Assembly: GCA_035765635.1 (NCBI GenBank) | Contig: DASTWZ010000012.1 | Coordinates: 36,784-100,783, forward strand | Direction: 5' to 3' | Source of the DNA: EW11 sp035765635 | Lineage (GTDB): Bacteria; Verrucomicrobiota; Verrucomicrobiia; Opitutales; Opitutaceae | Length of the DNA stretch: 64,000 bases | Shown: positions 34,776 through 43,883 of the stretch, piece by piece | How the letters are laid out: every line of letters starts with the position of its first letter | Numbering within the stretch: the stretch's first letter is position 1 | Program-made: the position numbers and the translations under genes | Notes under the pieces: model-generated | What the model was told of the DNA's origin: nothing | Databases searched by the model: none | Seen by the model: only the letters and a program-made list of their open reading frames with translations

Positions 34776-34847
34776 GGGCCCACTGGGATTTGAACCCAGA
34801 ACCAAAGGATTATGAGTCCTCTGCTCTAACCGTTGAGCTATAGGCCC
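34775..34847 (-). tRNA. tRNA with anticodon CAU, probably tRNA-Ile2 (lysidine type)
   Basis: The 73-base gene folds into a normal cloverleaf on the minus strand. The acceptor stem GGGCCTA pairs with TGGGCCC (one G-T), the anticodon loop is CTCATAA (anticodon CAT), the T arm is GGTTCAAATCC, and the discriminator base is A. CAU is shared by elongator Met, initiator Met and Ile2. Pairs C4-G69 and C5-G68 are the identity elements that TilS needs to turn the first anticodon base into lysidine in E. coli Ile2, and they are present here. The first pair is a normal G-C, so it is not initiator. Met remains possible. No CCA is encoded. Confidence 0.75.
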
Positions 34848-35005
34848 GTGAGTGGTGGTGGTAAACACGACCTCGGGACGGCGTGCAATGACTTCTTCTG
34901 GGGTTACGATCTTGCAGCTGACTCCTGCACCGATGATCACGAGTAGACCGCCTGCGCCCCACGAACGAGGCTCAGGCCTGAAGCTCCGATCACTATTTTT
35001 GTCTT

Positions 35006-37186
35006 ATGCCCATCCACACTTTTAACTCCGGTTGGTTTCTCGAAACGCCCCGCTCCACCTATGCGCTAGGAATAACAGGGAGCGGCTATTTGCAGCATTG
35101 GCACTGGGGCGCTCGTATCAGTCCAACGGATCTCGGCACCTGGCGCCCGTCACTTCAACGACCCTTCGCCCCGACGGCGGCGATCGACAATGATACCGCG
35201 CTGAACACGCTGCCCGCGGAATTCCCATTTTCCGGCAGCGGGGATTTCCGTGCGCCCGCCATCGAAGTGGAGCATGCCAATGGGTCGACGGTTCTGAATC
35301 TTCGTTATCAAGCGCACCGCGTGCTGCGCGGTAAACCGTCGCTGCCGGGTTTACCGGCATTATATATAGAACAAGCGAGCGAGGCGGATACCCTCGAAAT
35401 CGATTTGCTTGATGAAACGGGAGCGCTGCGCGTGACGCTTTCTTATACGGTTTTCGCCGCTCACGATGTGATCGCGCGGTCCGCACGCATAACAAATCTC
35501 GGCGATCGCCCGTGTCGCTTGCGGCGTGTGCTCAGCGCGAGTGTCGATTTTGGGGAGCGGCGTTCCTGGAGTTGGCTGCATCTCTCCGGCGCATGGGCGC
35601 GCGAGCGGCATGTTTATGATACCGAGCTTCGCCCCGGCATGCAAAGTATCGAGAGCCGCTGCGGCGCGAGCGGTCACGAGCACAATCCATTTATTGCCCT
35701 GCGCGCACCCGACAGCAGCGAAGAGCACGGGGAAGTATATGGATTCAGCCTGATCTATAGTGGCAATTTTCAGGGCTCGATCGAGCTCGATGCGATGGAC
35801 ACGGCCCGGGCGCAAATCGGCTTGGGCTCGGTCGGCTTCAATTGGCAGCTGAATCCCGGCGAAACATTTCAGACGCCCGAAGCTGTTCTCGTTTATTCCG
35901 ATAGTGGCTTGGGCGAGTTGTCGCGCTCATATCATCGTATCTTTCGCACTCGCCTCTGCCGTGGCCGTTATCGCGACCGTATTCGGCCTGTACTTATTAA
36001 TAATTGGGAGGCGACGTACTTCGATTTTGATGAGCCGCGACTCGTCGAGCTGGCCCGCCGCGCCAAGAAGACAGGCGTGGAGCTCTTTGTCCTGGATGAC
36101 GGCTGGTTTGGCCGTCGCGACGACGATCGCTCATCGCTTGGAGATTGGCGGCCCAATACCAGAAAACTTCCCAACGGGCTTGCGGGTCTGGCGGCCGCGA
36201 TTGCGCGTGAGGGTCTCCGCTTCGGACTCTGGCTCGAGCCCGAAATGGTTTCGCCCGATAGCGACTTGTATCGCGAGCATCCGGATTGGTGTCTGCATGT
36301 CGCTGGCCGCAGCCGTTCCCTTGGGCGCAGCCAACTCGTTTTGGATTTTTCTCGCGCCGAGGTTCGCGAAGCCATCCTGCAACAGCTCATCGCTCTCCTG
36401 CGCAGTGCTCCTATCAGTTATATAAAATGGGATTGTAACCGGCACCTGACGGAAATCGGCTCCGCGAACCGCGAGCCGCACCGTCAAGGAGAGACCCTGC
36501 ATCGCCATATTCTCGGTCTTTACGAGGTTTTAGAAAAACTCACGTCTGAATTCCCCGAAGTATTATTCGAAGGCTGCTCGGGCGGCGGCGGCCGGTTCGA
36601 CCCGGGAATGTTATATTATATGCCGCAAACGTGGACCAGCGACAATAGCGACGCGATTTCGCGGTTGTTCATCCAATACGGCACGAGCTTGGTTTATCCA
36701 ATCTCCACGATGGCCGCGCATATATCGGCCGTGCCCAATCACCAGGTCGGGCGCACGACGCCCCTGCTGACGCGCGGCCTTGTCGCTCAGAGCGGCTCGT
36801 TTGGACTCGAGCTCGATCTCGCCCGAAGCACGGATGCGGAGCTGTTGGAAATCTCCCGCATCGTGGAGCGCCATAAACAATGGCAGTCGCTGATCATGAC
36901 AGGTGATCTCTACCGTCTGAAAAATCCATTCGAGGGGCACGAGAGTGCGTGGATGGTGGTGTCAGCGGATAAAAAGGAAGCGCTCGTCTTCCACACCCAG
37001 ATTCTCACCGAGGCCAACGCGCCGTTGCTGCGTCTGCGATTGAAAGGGCTTCGACCAGACTGGCGTTATCGCCAAGTAGAATCAGGCCTCGTGCAAAGCG
37101 GCGACGCCCTGATGGCCCACGGATGGATCCTGAAACCGGAAAGTGATTTCACCGCCCGAGTCTGGCATTTGGTGTGCGAGGCTTAG
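35006..37186 (+). CDS. Alpha-galactosidase, family GH36
   Basis: The 726-residue enzyme removes terminal alpha-1,6- or alpha-1,3-linked galactose from raffinose-type sugars, galactomannan or decorated hemicellulose. It has the N-terminal beta-supersandwich of GH36 (about 1-320) and the barrel with LDDGWFGRRDDD, the nucleophile Asp476 in YIKWDCNR, the acid/base Asp546 in TSDNSD, and CSGGGGRFDPG between them. Geobacillus AgaB uses Asp478 and Asp548, so spacing is almost identical and both residues are kept. No signal peptide is seen, so it acts inside the cell on imported oligosaccharides. It stands alone; a GC-rich hairpin with four T ends the transcript. Confidence 0.93.
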   Translation: MPIHTFNSGWFLETPRSTYALGITGSGYLQHWHWGARISPTDLGTWRPSLQRPFAPTAAIDNDTALNTLPAEFPFSGSGDFRAPAIEVEHANGSTVLNLRYQAHRVLRGKPSLPGLPALYIEQASEADTLEIDLLDETGALRVTLSYTVFAAHDVIARSARITNLGDRPCRLRRVLSASVDFGERRSWSWLHLSGAWARERHVYDTELRPGMQSIESRCGASGHEHNPFIALRAPDSSEEHGEVYGFSLIYSGNFQGSIELDAMDTARAQIGLGSVGFNWQLNPGETFQTPEAVLVYSDSGLGELSRSYHRIFRTRLCRGRYRDRIRPVLINNWEATYFDFDEPRLVELARRAKKTGVELFVLDDGWFGRRDDDRSSLGDWRPNTRKLPNGLAGLAAAIAREGLRFGLWLEPEMVSPDSDLYREHPDWCLHVAGRSRSLGRSQLVLDFSRAEVREAILQQLIALLRSAPISYIKWDCNRHLTEIGSANREPHRQGETLHRHILGLYEVLEKLTSEFPEVLFEGCSGGGGRFDPGMLYYMPQTWTSDNSDAISRLFIQYGTSLVYPISTMAAHISAVPNHQVGRTTPLLTRGLVAQSGSFGLELDLARSTDAELLEISRIVERHKQWQSLIMTGDLYRLKNPFEGHESAWMVVSADKKEALVFHTQILTEANAPLLRLRLKGLRPDWRYRQVESGLVQSGDALMAHGWILKPESDFTARVWHLVCEA

Positions 37187-37236
37187 AACTGGAAAGCGCT
37201 GTTTTTATACATCGTAGCAGCTGGTCTGACAGGAGA

Positions 37237-37259
37237 ACGCCCTGCTCAAGGGGCGTTTT
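37237..37259 (+). terminator. Terminator of the alpha-galactosidase gene
   Basis: ACGCCC and GGGCGT form a stem around a loop of 8 bases and are followed by TTTTC. It lies 50 bases after the stop and overlaps the last codons of the convergent hydrolase. Confidence 0.5.
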
Positions 37260-38046
37260 CGAGCAGGGTGGCGAGTTCGCGAGTTTTCGTGAGGTGGACG
37301 ACGTGATCGCCTTCCATCACTTGGCTTTTCCAACCGCGCGCGTTGGCTCGTTCGTAGTACCGGAAGAACATGTCTTCTTCCGGTTTCTTCCCTTTGTCGA
37401 CCGTCAGGATATACGTTGTCGGAACGCGTCGTGCGTTGTCCTGGTTCTTCAACTCGATCGGCTGCGAAAATGTTTTTTCCGATTGAGGGACAATATGGGG
37501 AACGGGTTTGTCGGATTGATCGAACAGCGTGACAAAGCCGTTAACCGATGGCATGCGCCGCGCGTTTTGTCCCATCGATGAGTAGGCGCTCTCGCCATTT
37601 TCCGGAAGAAAAGCGTCGAGATAAATGACGTGTTTGAACCGCTCGGGAATGCGATCGATCACACCAGTAATCACCATACCGCCATAACTGTGACCAACGA
37701 GAACGACATCGTGCAGATCTTCCCACTCTATAACATTCACGACGTCCTGAATGTGCGTCTTCAAGTCGATGTCGGGCGAAGCGAGGTGAGAGCGTTCGCC
37801 TTGGCCGGTTAATGTCACGCGGTATACTTTGTGTCCATCTGCCTCGAGGGTATCACCCAGCTTTTTATGCTCCCATCCTCCGGCCCACGCGCCATGCACG
37901 ATGACAAATGTATATTTGTGCTTGGCATCGGCGCTGGAAGAGCTGCTGCCTTCAGCGCGAAGAAAATTTATCGATGGGACAAAGCATAGAGCAACAGCGA
38001 GAAGCAGCCTAAGGTTTCTGAAAGAAGCAGTGGAATAGATAGCCAT
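37246..38046 (-). CDS. Secreted alpha/beta-hydrolase-fold protein
   Basis: The 266-residue protein has a signal peptide (LRLLLAVALCFVPSINFLRA) and a complete hydrolase fold. The oxyanion strand is FVIVHGAWAGGWEH, the nucleophile elbow is VLVGHSYGGMVI, an acid Asp is likely in HVIYLDAFLP or in the later TYILTVD region, and the catalytic His is probably in EGDHVVHL near the end. It resembles esterases of the salicylate-binding/methylesterase group, which act on small esters, but substrate and even activity are unproven. It is 17 bases downstream of the two paralogous genes on the same strand and may be the last gene of their operon. Confidence 0.8.
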   Translation of the reverse strand: MAIYSTASFRNLRLLLAVALCFVPSINFLRAEGSSSSSADAKHKYTFVIVHGAWAGGWEHKKLGDTLEADGHKVYRVTLTGQGERSHLASPDIDLKTHIQDVVNVIEWEDLHDVVLVGHSYGGMVITGVIDRIPERFKHVIYLDAFLPENGESAYSSMGQNARRMPSVNGFVTLFDQSDKPVPHIVPQSEKTFSQPIELKNQDNARRVPTTYILTVDKGKKPEEDMFFRYYERANARGWKSQVMEGDHVVHLTKTRELATLLENAP

Positions 38047-38063
38047 ATAAAAAGAGGTGAAGC

Positions 38064-39308
38064 TTAACGATGGGCGATCTCGTTGAACCTAAAAACATTA
38101 TTTCGATCCAGCTGGTTAAATCGCTCTTCGCCAAGATCGCGCCGCAGCGACTGACGTGTCTGTTCCGTGAATTGCTCCAAGCTTTGGTTCACTGCGTCCC
38201 AATTCACACTTTGGCCCTGGGCCTCGCGTGCGTGGGTTTGCGCTTCATATTCCTGCACGGTCTTTTGATAATACTGCACGGTTCCATACACGCCATCGAT
38301 GCTTCGATCATCGAGCCCCCAGAGCGCCTGGTTCTTCTTCATTTGGTTATAACCAGGGTCCTTCGTTTTCTGCAGCGTATCGAAGACCTGAGGACCGAGC
38401 ACGCGCTCGTATTCGCGATCGCGTGCGTCCTCCAAGGCCTTGAGCTGGGCTGTATAAACCATGGATGACTTATCCGTTTGAAACTGATTCTCGAGCGCCG
38501 CTCGTTGCTCGTTCAATTGCTTTTGCGTCTTCAACAGATCCTGAAACTGCGACTCGTTGGGATTCGCTTGAGCGAATTCCTCGCGGAGGCCGGCGGCGGC
38601 TGTGTCCGGGTCCGTCTGCTGTGATCTTGCATAGCGTTCGTCGCCCAGCAGCCCCTTCATTTGCTGATTGAATTCGGCGAGTGCTGCTCCTTGAGCCTCG
38701 GCCACATCGGCTTCGTCCATGGTTCGTTTCACTCGCGCTTCCTTCAGTGCCAATTCGCGGGCTTGGTACTTTTTCCAGAGGCCATAGGCCGACTCGGCTT
38801 CGGAAGCCGTGAACGCAACGTTTCCTGCATTTGCTTCCCGCATCATATTATCTCTGTCCCATTGCCGAAAGCCCTCTTCTCCGAGCGCAGCGCGCATTTC
38901 GCTGTCCAAGCTCTTGTCGATATCCAGCTGTAGCGCAGCCATCGTATCTGAATCGCCGTGGGTTTTGATAGTAACTTCAGCGGCATGCTTGGTCCACTCC
39001 GCGTCAAGATTCGCCAGGACTACTTGCGCCAGAATGTGATTTGGCACGCCCATTTCACGCAATTGATCGACCAACCAGCGCCTCTTGTTCGAGGTCGAAT
39101 CCGTTTCCGTATAGTGCGGCAGCGCGTGCTCCGAAATTATGACAGTCTCTTTAGGCTTGGTTGTTGTTATTGGTGCCGTTGCTGCCGGCTGGGATTTCGG
39201 CAGGGCGAGGATAACAGCGGTCGCAAGCAATATTATATTCAACGCGAAAGAGAGACGATGGCTGTTGTGAGTCATCCTAAAGGAAAGGTCTGTCCCAACC
39301 GTGAGCAT
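38064..39308 (-). CDS. Membrane-anchored helical protein, paralogue 2 of a tandem pair (unknown function)
   Basis: The protein has one membrane anchor (SFALNIILLATAVILAL) near its N-terminus and then about 350 residues of charged, Gln- and Glu-rich helices with no known domain. It shares a motif series with the gene before it: RxxxxDQLRxMGVPNxxLA, MRAALGEEGFxQWD, SLEQFTEQT/QKLAAQTEQT and a conserved QMKKxxALWGLD near the end. A likely duplication product, it starts 2 bases after its paralogue stops. A start at 39275 (MTHNSHR) is closer to the anchor and equally possible. The exact role is unknown; a periplasmic coiled-coil is likely. Confidence 0.7.
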   Translation of the reverse strand: MLTVGTDLSFRMTHNSHRLSFALNIILLATAVILALPKSQPAATAPITTTKPKETVIISEHALPHYTETDSTSNKRRWLVDQLREMGVPNHILAQVVLANLDAEWTKHAAEVTIKTHGDSDTMAALQLDIDKSLDSEMRAALGEEGFRQWDRDNMMREANAGNVAFTASEAESAYGLWKKYQARELALKEARVKRTMDEADVAEAQGAALAEFNQQMKGLLGDERYARSQQTDPDTAAAGLREEFAQANPNESQFQDLLKTQKQLNEQRAALENQFQTDKSSMVYTAQLKALEDARDREYERVLGPQVFDTLQKTKDPGYNQMKKNQALWGLDDRSIDGVYGTVQYYQKTVQEYEAQTHAREAQGQSVNWDAVNQSLEQFTEQTRQSLRRDLGEERFNQLDRNNVFRFNEIAHR

Positions 39309-39310
39309 CG

Positions 39311-40540
39311 TCAGAGTGGGCCGCGCTGAAGCGGCTGTCTTTGGTTAAAGGGAAGCACGTGGTTGCGCTGTAGCCTATTATATGTGTCAGGGCCTACATA
39401 ACCTTGCAGGGTCTGCTCAGTTTGAGCCGCGAGCTTTTGCAAATTTCCATTTATCGCAGCAGCATCGGCGCCTCGCCCCTGAGCCTGCAGAGCTCGAAGC
39501 TGATTCTGATAATCAGCCGCAGCAGACTGAAAGTTCTGCAGCGTGGAATAAACCTTGTCGATTTTGTTTTCGTCCAGTCCCCAAAGCGCTTCGTATTTCT
39601 TCATCTGCGAATAGGCGGGATCCTGGGCCTTCTTAAGAGCATTGAACGCGTCGCTGCCAAGGATGCGCTGGTATTCCAGATCGTGCGCCTCATTCAGCGC
39701 ATTGGCTTTCTCCTGAAACTCCCGCGATGAAGGATTGTTCTGGAACTGGTGATCGAGTTCGGACCGAGCCTGCTTGAGCCCTTGCTCCACTTTGAAAAGC
39801 TCCTGAAATTGCGCCTCAGTGGGATTAACTGAGGCCAGTTGATAGCGGAGATTTCCACCAACAAAAGCGTCATCCAATTGTTGCGACTCCGCGTAGCGCT
39901 GATCACCCAAGACCGATTTCAAGTTCGTATAATACTCGGAATACGCCTTGTCGTACGCATCGTTGATCCCGGCGTCGTCGATGGTCCCTTTCAAACGCGC
40001 TTGTTCTACTTCGAACTGCTTCCGCTGCAGTTTCTTCTTCAGAGCATATATCGCATCCGCTTCTGCCGGTGTCACTGCGACCTTGGTGCTCATCGCCTCC
40101 CAAAGCATATACTTTTGATCCCATTGCTTAAAGCCCTCTTCGCCCAAGGCTGCGCGCATTTCCGCGTCTTTGCTCATGTTCATCTCCAGTTGTACGGCAG
40201 CCATCTTGTCCATGTCTCCGTGGCAACTTTTGAAACGGCTCTCCCAGCCCGCTTCGAAATCGACGCGAGCGACCAACGCCAACAAGTCGTTCGGCACCCC
40301 CATCGCGCGCAATTGATCGATTACCGATCGGCGCCGGCCAGAGGGAGATTTTATATCGGCGTAATAAAACTTTTCTCGTTTGTCGGGAACTGCCGACGCC
40401 TCGTCCGATCGTTTTGCCGGAGATGGGAAGGATATTACTCGAGCCGGACGGCGTAGTTTATGGACGACCAGCGTGCCGATCACAATAACCAGCACGAGAT
40501 TCAATACCGCCGACGCTCGATTATAAAAGTTGCTGCTCAT
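39311..40540 (-). CDS. Membrane-anchored helical protein, paralogue 1 of a tandem pair (unknown function)
   Basis: The 409-residue protein has an N-terminal anchor (AVLNLVLVIVIGTLVVH) and a helical periplasmic part. It is clearly homologous to the next gene: both have RRSVIDQLRAMGVPNDLLAL / RRWLVDQLREMGVPNHILAQ, MRAALGEEGFKQWD, GDQRYAESQQ / GDERYARSQQ and QMKKYEALWGLDENKIDKVY. Identity is by eye well above 30 percent over the full length. I know no named family. The two genes and the following hydrolase lie on one strand with gaps of 2 and 17 bases, so they probably form an operon. The GH11-like gene upstream is 147 bases away. Confidence 0.7.
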   Translation of the reverse strand: MSSNFYNRASAVLNLVLVIVIGTLVVHKLRRPARVISFPSPAKRSDEASAVPDKREKFYYADIKSPSGRRRSVIDQLRAMGVPNDLLALVARVDFEAGWESRFKSCHGDMDKMAAVQLEMNMSKDAEMRAALGEEGFKQWDQKYMLWEAMSTKVAVTPAEADAIYALKKKLQRKQFEVEQARLKGTIDDAGINDAYDKAYSEYYTNLKSVLGDQRYAESQQLDDAFVGGNLRYQLASVNPTEAQFQELFKVEQGLKQARSELDHQFQNNPSSREFQEKANALNEAHDLEYQRILGSDAFNALKKAQDPAYSQMKKYEALWGLDENKIDKVYSTLQNFQSAAADYQNQLRALQAQGRGADAAAINGNLQKLAAQTEQTLQGYVGPDTYNRLQRNHVLPFNQRQPLQRGPL

Positions 40541-40613
40541 AAAACACGCGGTCGTTTTGTCTGAACGGAATTGGCAGGCTTCAGAATGTTTTGTCGGCTC
40601 TCGGAATGCCAGA

Positions 40614-40644
40614 AGGGCCGGTGGTCTTAGGCCCCACCGGCCCT
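40614..40644. terminator. Hairpin downstream of the GH11-like gene
   Basis: AGGGCCGGTGG and CCACCGGCCCT form an 11-base perfect stem with a 9-base loop. It has no T tract. Together with the hairpin at 40653-40677 it probably ends the xylanase transcript or protects its 3' end. Confidence 0.5.
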
Positions 40645-40652
40645 GGTTATAT

Positions 40653-40677
40653 CAAACGATTTCAGTCAAATCGTTTG
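40653..40677. terminator. Second hairpin downstream of the GH11-like gene
   Basis: CAAACGATTT and AAATCGTTTG are perfect 10-base arms around CAGTC. The hairpin lies 10 bases after the stop of the xylanase gene on the minus strand. No poly-T tract follows. Confidence 0.5.
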
Positions 40678-40687
40678 GCGTTGAGTC

Positions 40688-41311
40688 TCACCAGACGGAA
40701 GCATTGCAGCTTCCTGGTCCGCCAAAGGCTTCGACGGAAAGCACTGTCCAGGAGATCGTCGGTCCGAAGCTTCCAATGTGAGCTTTCCAGTAGTTCACAT
40801 GGTTGGCCATGGTGACGGTATGATTCGCGCCCCTGGATTGATCGACGACACGGTCATCTTTGTATTGAGGGCCGTTGGCCTGCGATCCTTTATAAACGTT
40901 ATAGGTGCCGCCGTCGCTGTTAACCGTGCCGATGAACGTTCCCGAGTTGGTACCCATCTCAGTGATGTAGTATTCGACATTCGGGTACGGAGCGAATCCA
41001 TAAACAGCGACCGAGTGCCAGTTGCCGCCCAGATATCCGCAATTGTAGCCGACATTACGAATCGACCCCGGATTCCAGCCCTTGCCACAGAGCGAGTCAG
41101 TGACGCCCGCGGTCCAGTTGCCGACGAAATTGCCACCCCCGATGGGGAAGCTAATCGACGTCGATCCACTGCCTGTATAATACGTGAAGTAGTAGTAGCC
41201 TCCGTTGGTGCCGGTGGTGCCTCCTGCATTTGCCTGCGGTGCTGCCATGAGAAGCAGACCCAGTGAGAATACGAACGACAGTCGCTTGGCGACTGAACAT
41301 ATCACTTTCAT
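40688..41311 (-). CDS. Secreted GH11-type endo-1,4-beta-xylanase-like protein
   Basis: The 207-residue protein has a signal peptide (SFVFSLGLLLMAAPQANA) and the GH11 jelly-roll order: GYYYFTYYTGSGSTSISF, GKGWNPGS, SVAVYGFAPYPNVEYYITE and GTVNSDGGTYNVY, then TVTMANHVNYW and VLSVEAF. Glu113 (NVEYYI) takes the place of the nucleophile and Glu194 (SVEAF) that of the acid/base. The thumb loop, normally with a Pro-Ser-Ile tip, is changed here to NGPQYKDD and is about six residues shorter than in typical family members. Extra Cys pairs (75 with 91 perhaps) may add a disulfide. The enzyme would hydrolyse xylan outside the cell. It stands alone between hairpins and the polytopic protein. Confidence 0.85.
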   Translation of the reverse strand: MKVICSVAKRLSFVFSLGLLLMAAPQANAGGTTGTNGGYYYFTYYTGSGSTSISFPIGGGNFVGNWTAGVTDSLCGKGWNPGSIRNVGYNCGYLGGNWHSVAVYGFAPYPNVEYYITEMGTNSGTFIGTVNSDGGTYNVYKGSQANGPQYKDDRVVDQSRGANHTVTMANHVNYWKAHIGSFGPTISWTVLSVEAFGGPGSCNASVW

Positions 41312-41450
41312 CCTGATTATATTTAGGGGTTAATATTAGCGGTGGTATTTCGCACCGCTCTCGCAGAATGATGCCGGTCTCTCATCATTCTCACGAACGA
41401 GGCTATTTTGATATACTGTCGAAGCGCGGTCTATAGGATTGTTTACCGCC

Positions 41451-43883
41451 TTAGGGTACGCCTGGAGTAATAGCGTATTCGCTTCCAAGCGCGGATAGCT
41501 CATGTGTCAGCTCGGGACGGGGAAATCTCGTCGCAAAATGGGTGGCGAGTTGGCTCAAACGGAATGCCTGAAGCGGCGTCAGCTCGGCCAGCGCATCAGT
41601 CGTCGCTGTCGCTACGCAGGCCTCGATTTCAGCGCGAGCCAGATCGTTGCGCCCCCCGAGGGCGAGGACAATGGCCCGCTGCACGCGTCGGTCCCAGAGG
41701 AGAAGTCCTCTGTCGCGCATAACGTCGTCGGTGAGTCGCGAAAACGGTTTTTGAAACGCCGTGGATTGCGCGGTCTCAGCATATACGACGGCCTGCGCAA
41801 TTGCCGCGTTGGGATCGTCTGGATATCCTTCAGCCAGGGCCTTAGCCGCCAGCGTGGCCGGCTCGGGCCGCTTCACTTCGGCAAAATATTCCGCGAGGCG
41901 ACTCAGCGCGAGAGCGTCATCCTGAGTCGGAACGACTTTAAACACGACAAACTTTTCGTTCTCGTAACCCGGCACGTCCGGCAGACGGTAGGGCAGGGCG
42001 CGCAGATACGGGGGAAGCCGCCAGCGCTGCAAACGCGCATATAACGTGTCGGTGCCTTCGCCGATGGGTTGGCGCACGAGGAGTGGAAGGACTTTATCCC
42101 ACGAGTTCAGCACCACATGTGTGACTCCATGGCCTTCCAGCACCGCTTCGGCCTCGCTCGCTTCGGGTGCACTCAGGATCCGCGACGCTGCGATTCGGCC
42201 TCGATAAGACTCCCACGCGGTGGACATCAAGACCTTGCTGTTGCCGTGAAAAATCAGGGAGTCGGATACGTCCGGCGACGCCAGAGCGACGACGGGTTTT
42301 CCGAACGTGTGCGACGCAAGCCAATGGGAGAAATGGCGGTTGATCATAGCATCGAGGTCCGCAGCACTGGCATTTGCGGTCCCTTCAGGGCGGACAAACG
42401 CGCTCGGGAGTCGGTCATGCACCGCGAACGAGACTGAGCAAATCACTGCGCAGACTACAACCGTCGCGCGCCGGAAAATAGCGTCACCGACGCTCCAGCA
42501 GAACGGCACTGTGAGCAATGATACGACGACGCCCCAACGCACGCGAAACGTCGCCAAAATAATCAGACCCAGCATGACGCAGCAACTTGTCATGAACTGC
42601 ACGCGGACTTCCCTTGGCCTGCCGCGCGCTGCGCAAGCACCGAAAATCAGTGCCGCGATCACAACGACTGCGATTGATCCGATAACAAATTCTCCCGCCG
42701 ATGAAGTCGCCGCAAGCCAGTCGAACAGGTTGTCGAACACCGCCGTCTCATCGAGTGACGAGATGCGTCGGAGCGCCGCGCTGGGATAAAGCCAGCCGGC
42801 AAAATGTTTGGTGATCTGAGTATAAACCAATGGAGCCGTGAGCAGGACTGCGGTGATGATCCCACCGACCAAGACAAATGCTCTCCTCCTTTTCGCGCGC
42901 CGATATTCACAAATGCATAGCGCTGCACCAAGTCCGAGCCAGGCGAGAGCATAATATAAATGTACGTAGCGCAGTTCGCCTTCACTCGGGTCGATTGGTG
43001 CTCGATCGAAAAAGCACGCAACCAATGCGAGGCCTGCACCAACCGCCGACCAACGAAGCGCCCGCACGGCCAGTCCCGCGGCAGCATGTCCAACTCCGAC
43101 CGCGAACGTAAGCAAAATGACCGTAAAGCCCAGCGCAGGTTCAAGCCACAGGGCGACGCTTGTAGCGACTGCTGCCTGTACGCTAAATCCGTCGTTGCCG
43201 CTCACGTTGTTCGTTCGTGGAAAATGCAAAACCAACGCGTAAGCCGTAAGCGCCAGAGCCCAGGTCCGTGGTGAAAGCGCTCCGGGTATGAACTGTGCGG
43301 AGAGCGGCGGGAAAAAAACATACAGCAGCGCAACGGCTGCGGCAGCGCCCGCTCCATATCGGGCATGCACCAACAATATTAAAAATATAAAAATGAGAAC
43401 ATGTGAAATCACCGGCTCCCATAGCGCGGAAAGCTCAACCGATCTCGCGATAGGTTCGCCGGTAAACACATGGACGGCTTGGGAAATAATGGCCAACCAG
43501 CCCGTATATAATCGCGGCATCAACAGCCGCCGCCCTTCCGGAGCATTGTCACTGCTGTATTCCCGCGTCGCAAAAGGACCGAAGGCGAGCAAGTCCTGGG
43601 TTGTCGCGATCCAACGATAGGTCTCACCACGCTCGTGCGTGGCCAGGAAGTGACGCTCGCCGAGCACATAACCTGTCAGAGATTTCGCATCGCGTTGAGG
43701 CGCCGCGTCGCCCTGAGCGGAAAGCTTCGAAGCCCAAGTCACCGCTCCGAGGTCGCTCTTCAATAAGAGGAACAACGACAACGCGAGCGCGACCATGAGA
43801 GCGATAATGCCAATGCTCCCCTTGCGCGAATGGCCGCGTGGTGCAGTCGAGATGATAGGGGAATCTTTCGTGGCGTTGATCAT
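41451..43883 (-). CDS. Polytopic membrane protein, GT-C-glycosyltransferase-like
   Basis: The 810-residue protein has about eleven hydrophobic helices in its first 480 residues, starting with IGIIALMVALALSLFLLL, and a soluble C-terminal third. The layout fits GT-C glycosyltransferases (PMT or STT3 type), where a loop after helix 1 holds acidic residues (YSSDNAPEGRR), and the C-terminal part has GVTHVVL and FAVH-like segments seen in large GT-C proteins. No motif proves catalysis. Its ATG overlaps the TGA of the giant FG-GAP gene by four bases. An open frame of 88 codons upstream overlaps that gene and reads as Arg-rich noise, so it was dropped. Confidence 0.65.
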   Translation of the reverse strand: MINATKDSPIISTAPRGHSRKGSIGIIALMVALALSLFLLLKSDLGAVTWASKLSAQGDAAPQRDAKSLTGYVLGERHFLATHERGETYRWIATTQDLLAFGPFATREYSSDNAPEGRRLLMPRLYTGWLAIISQAVHVFTGEPIARSVELSALWEPVISHVLIFIFLILLVHARYGAGAAAAVALLYVFFPPLSAQFIPGALSPRTWALALTAYALVLHFPRTNNVSGNDGFSVQAAVATSVALWLEPALGFTVILLTFAVGVGHAAAGLAVRALRWSAVGAGLALVACFFDRAPIDPSEGELRYVHLYYALAWLGLGAALCICEYRRAKRRRAFVLVGGIITAVLLTAPLVYTQITKHFAGWLYPSAALRRISSLDETAVFDNLFDWLAATSSAGEFVIGSIAVVVIAALIFGACAARGRPREVRVQFMTSCCVMLGLIILATFRVRWGVVVSLLTVPFCWSVGDAIFRRATVVVCAVICSVSFAVHDRLPSAFVRPEGTANASAADLDAMINRHFSHWLASHTFGKPVVALASPDVSDSLIFHGNSKVLMSTAWESYRGRIAASRILSAPEASEAEAVLEGHGVTHVVLNSWDKVLPLLVRQPIGEGTDTLYARLQRWRLPPYLRALPYRLPDVPGYENEKFVVFKVVPTQDDALALSRLAEYFAEVKRPEPATLAAKALAEGYPDDPNAAIAQAVVYAETAQSTAFQKPFSRLTDDVMRDRGLLLWDRRVQRAIVLALGGRNDLARAEIEACVATATTDALAELTPLQAFRLSQLATHFATRFPRPELTHELSALGSEYAITPGVP

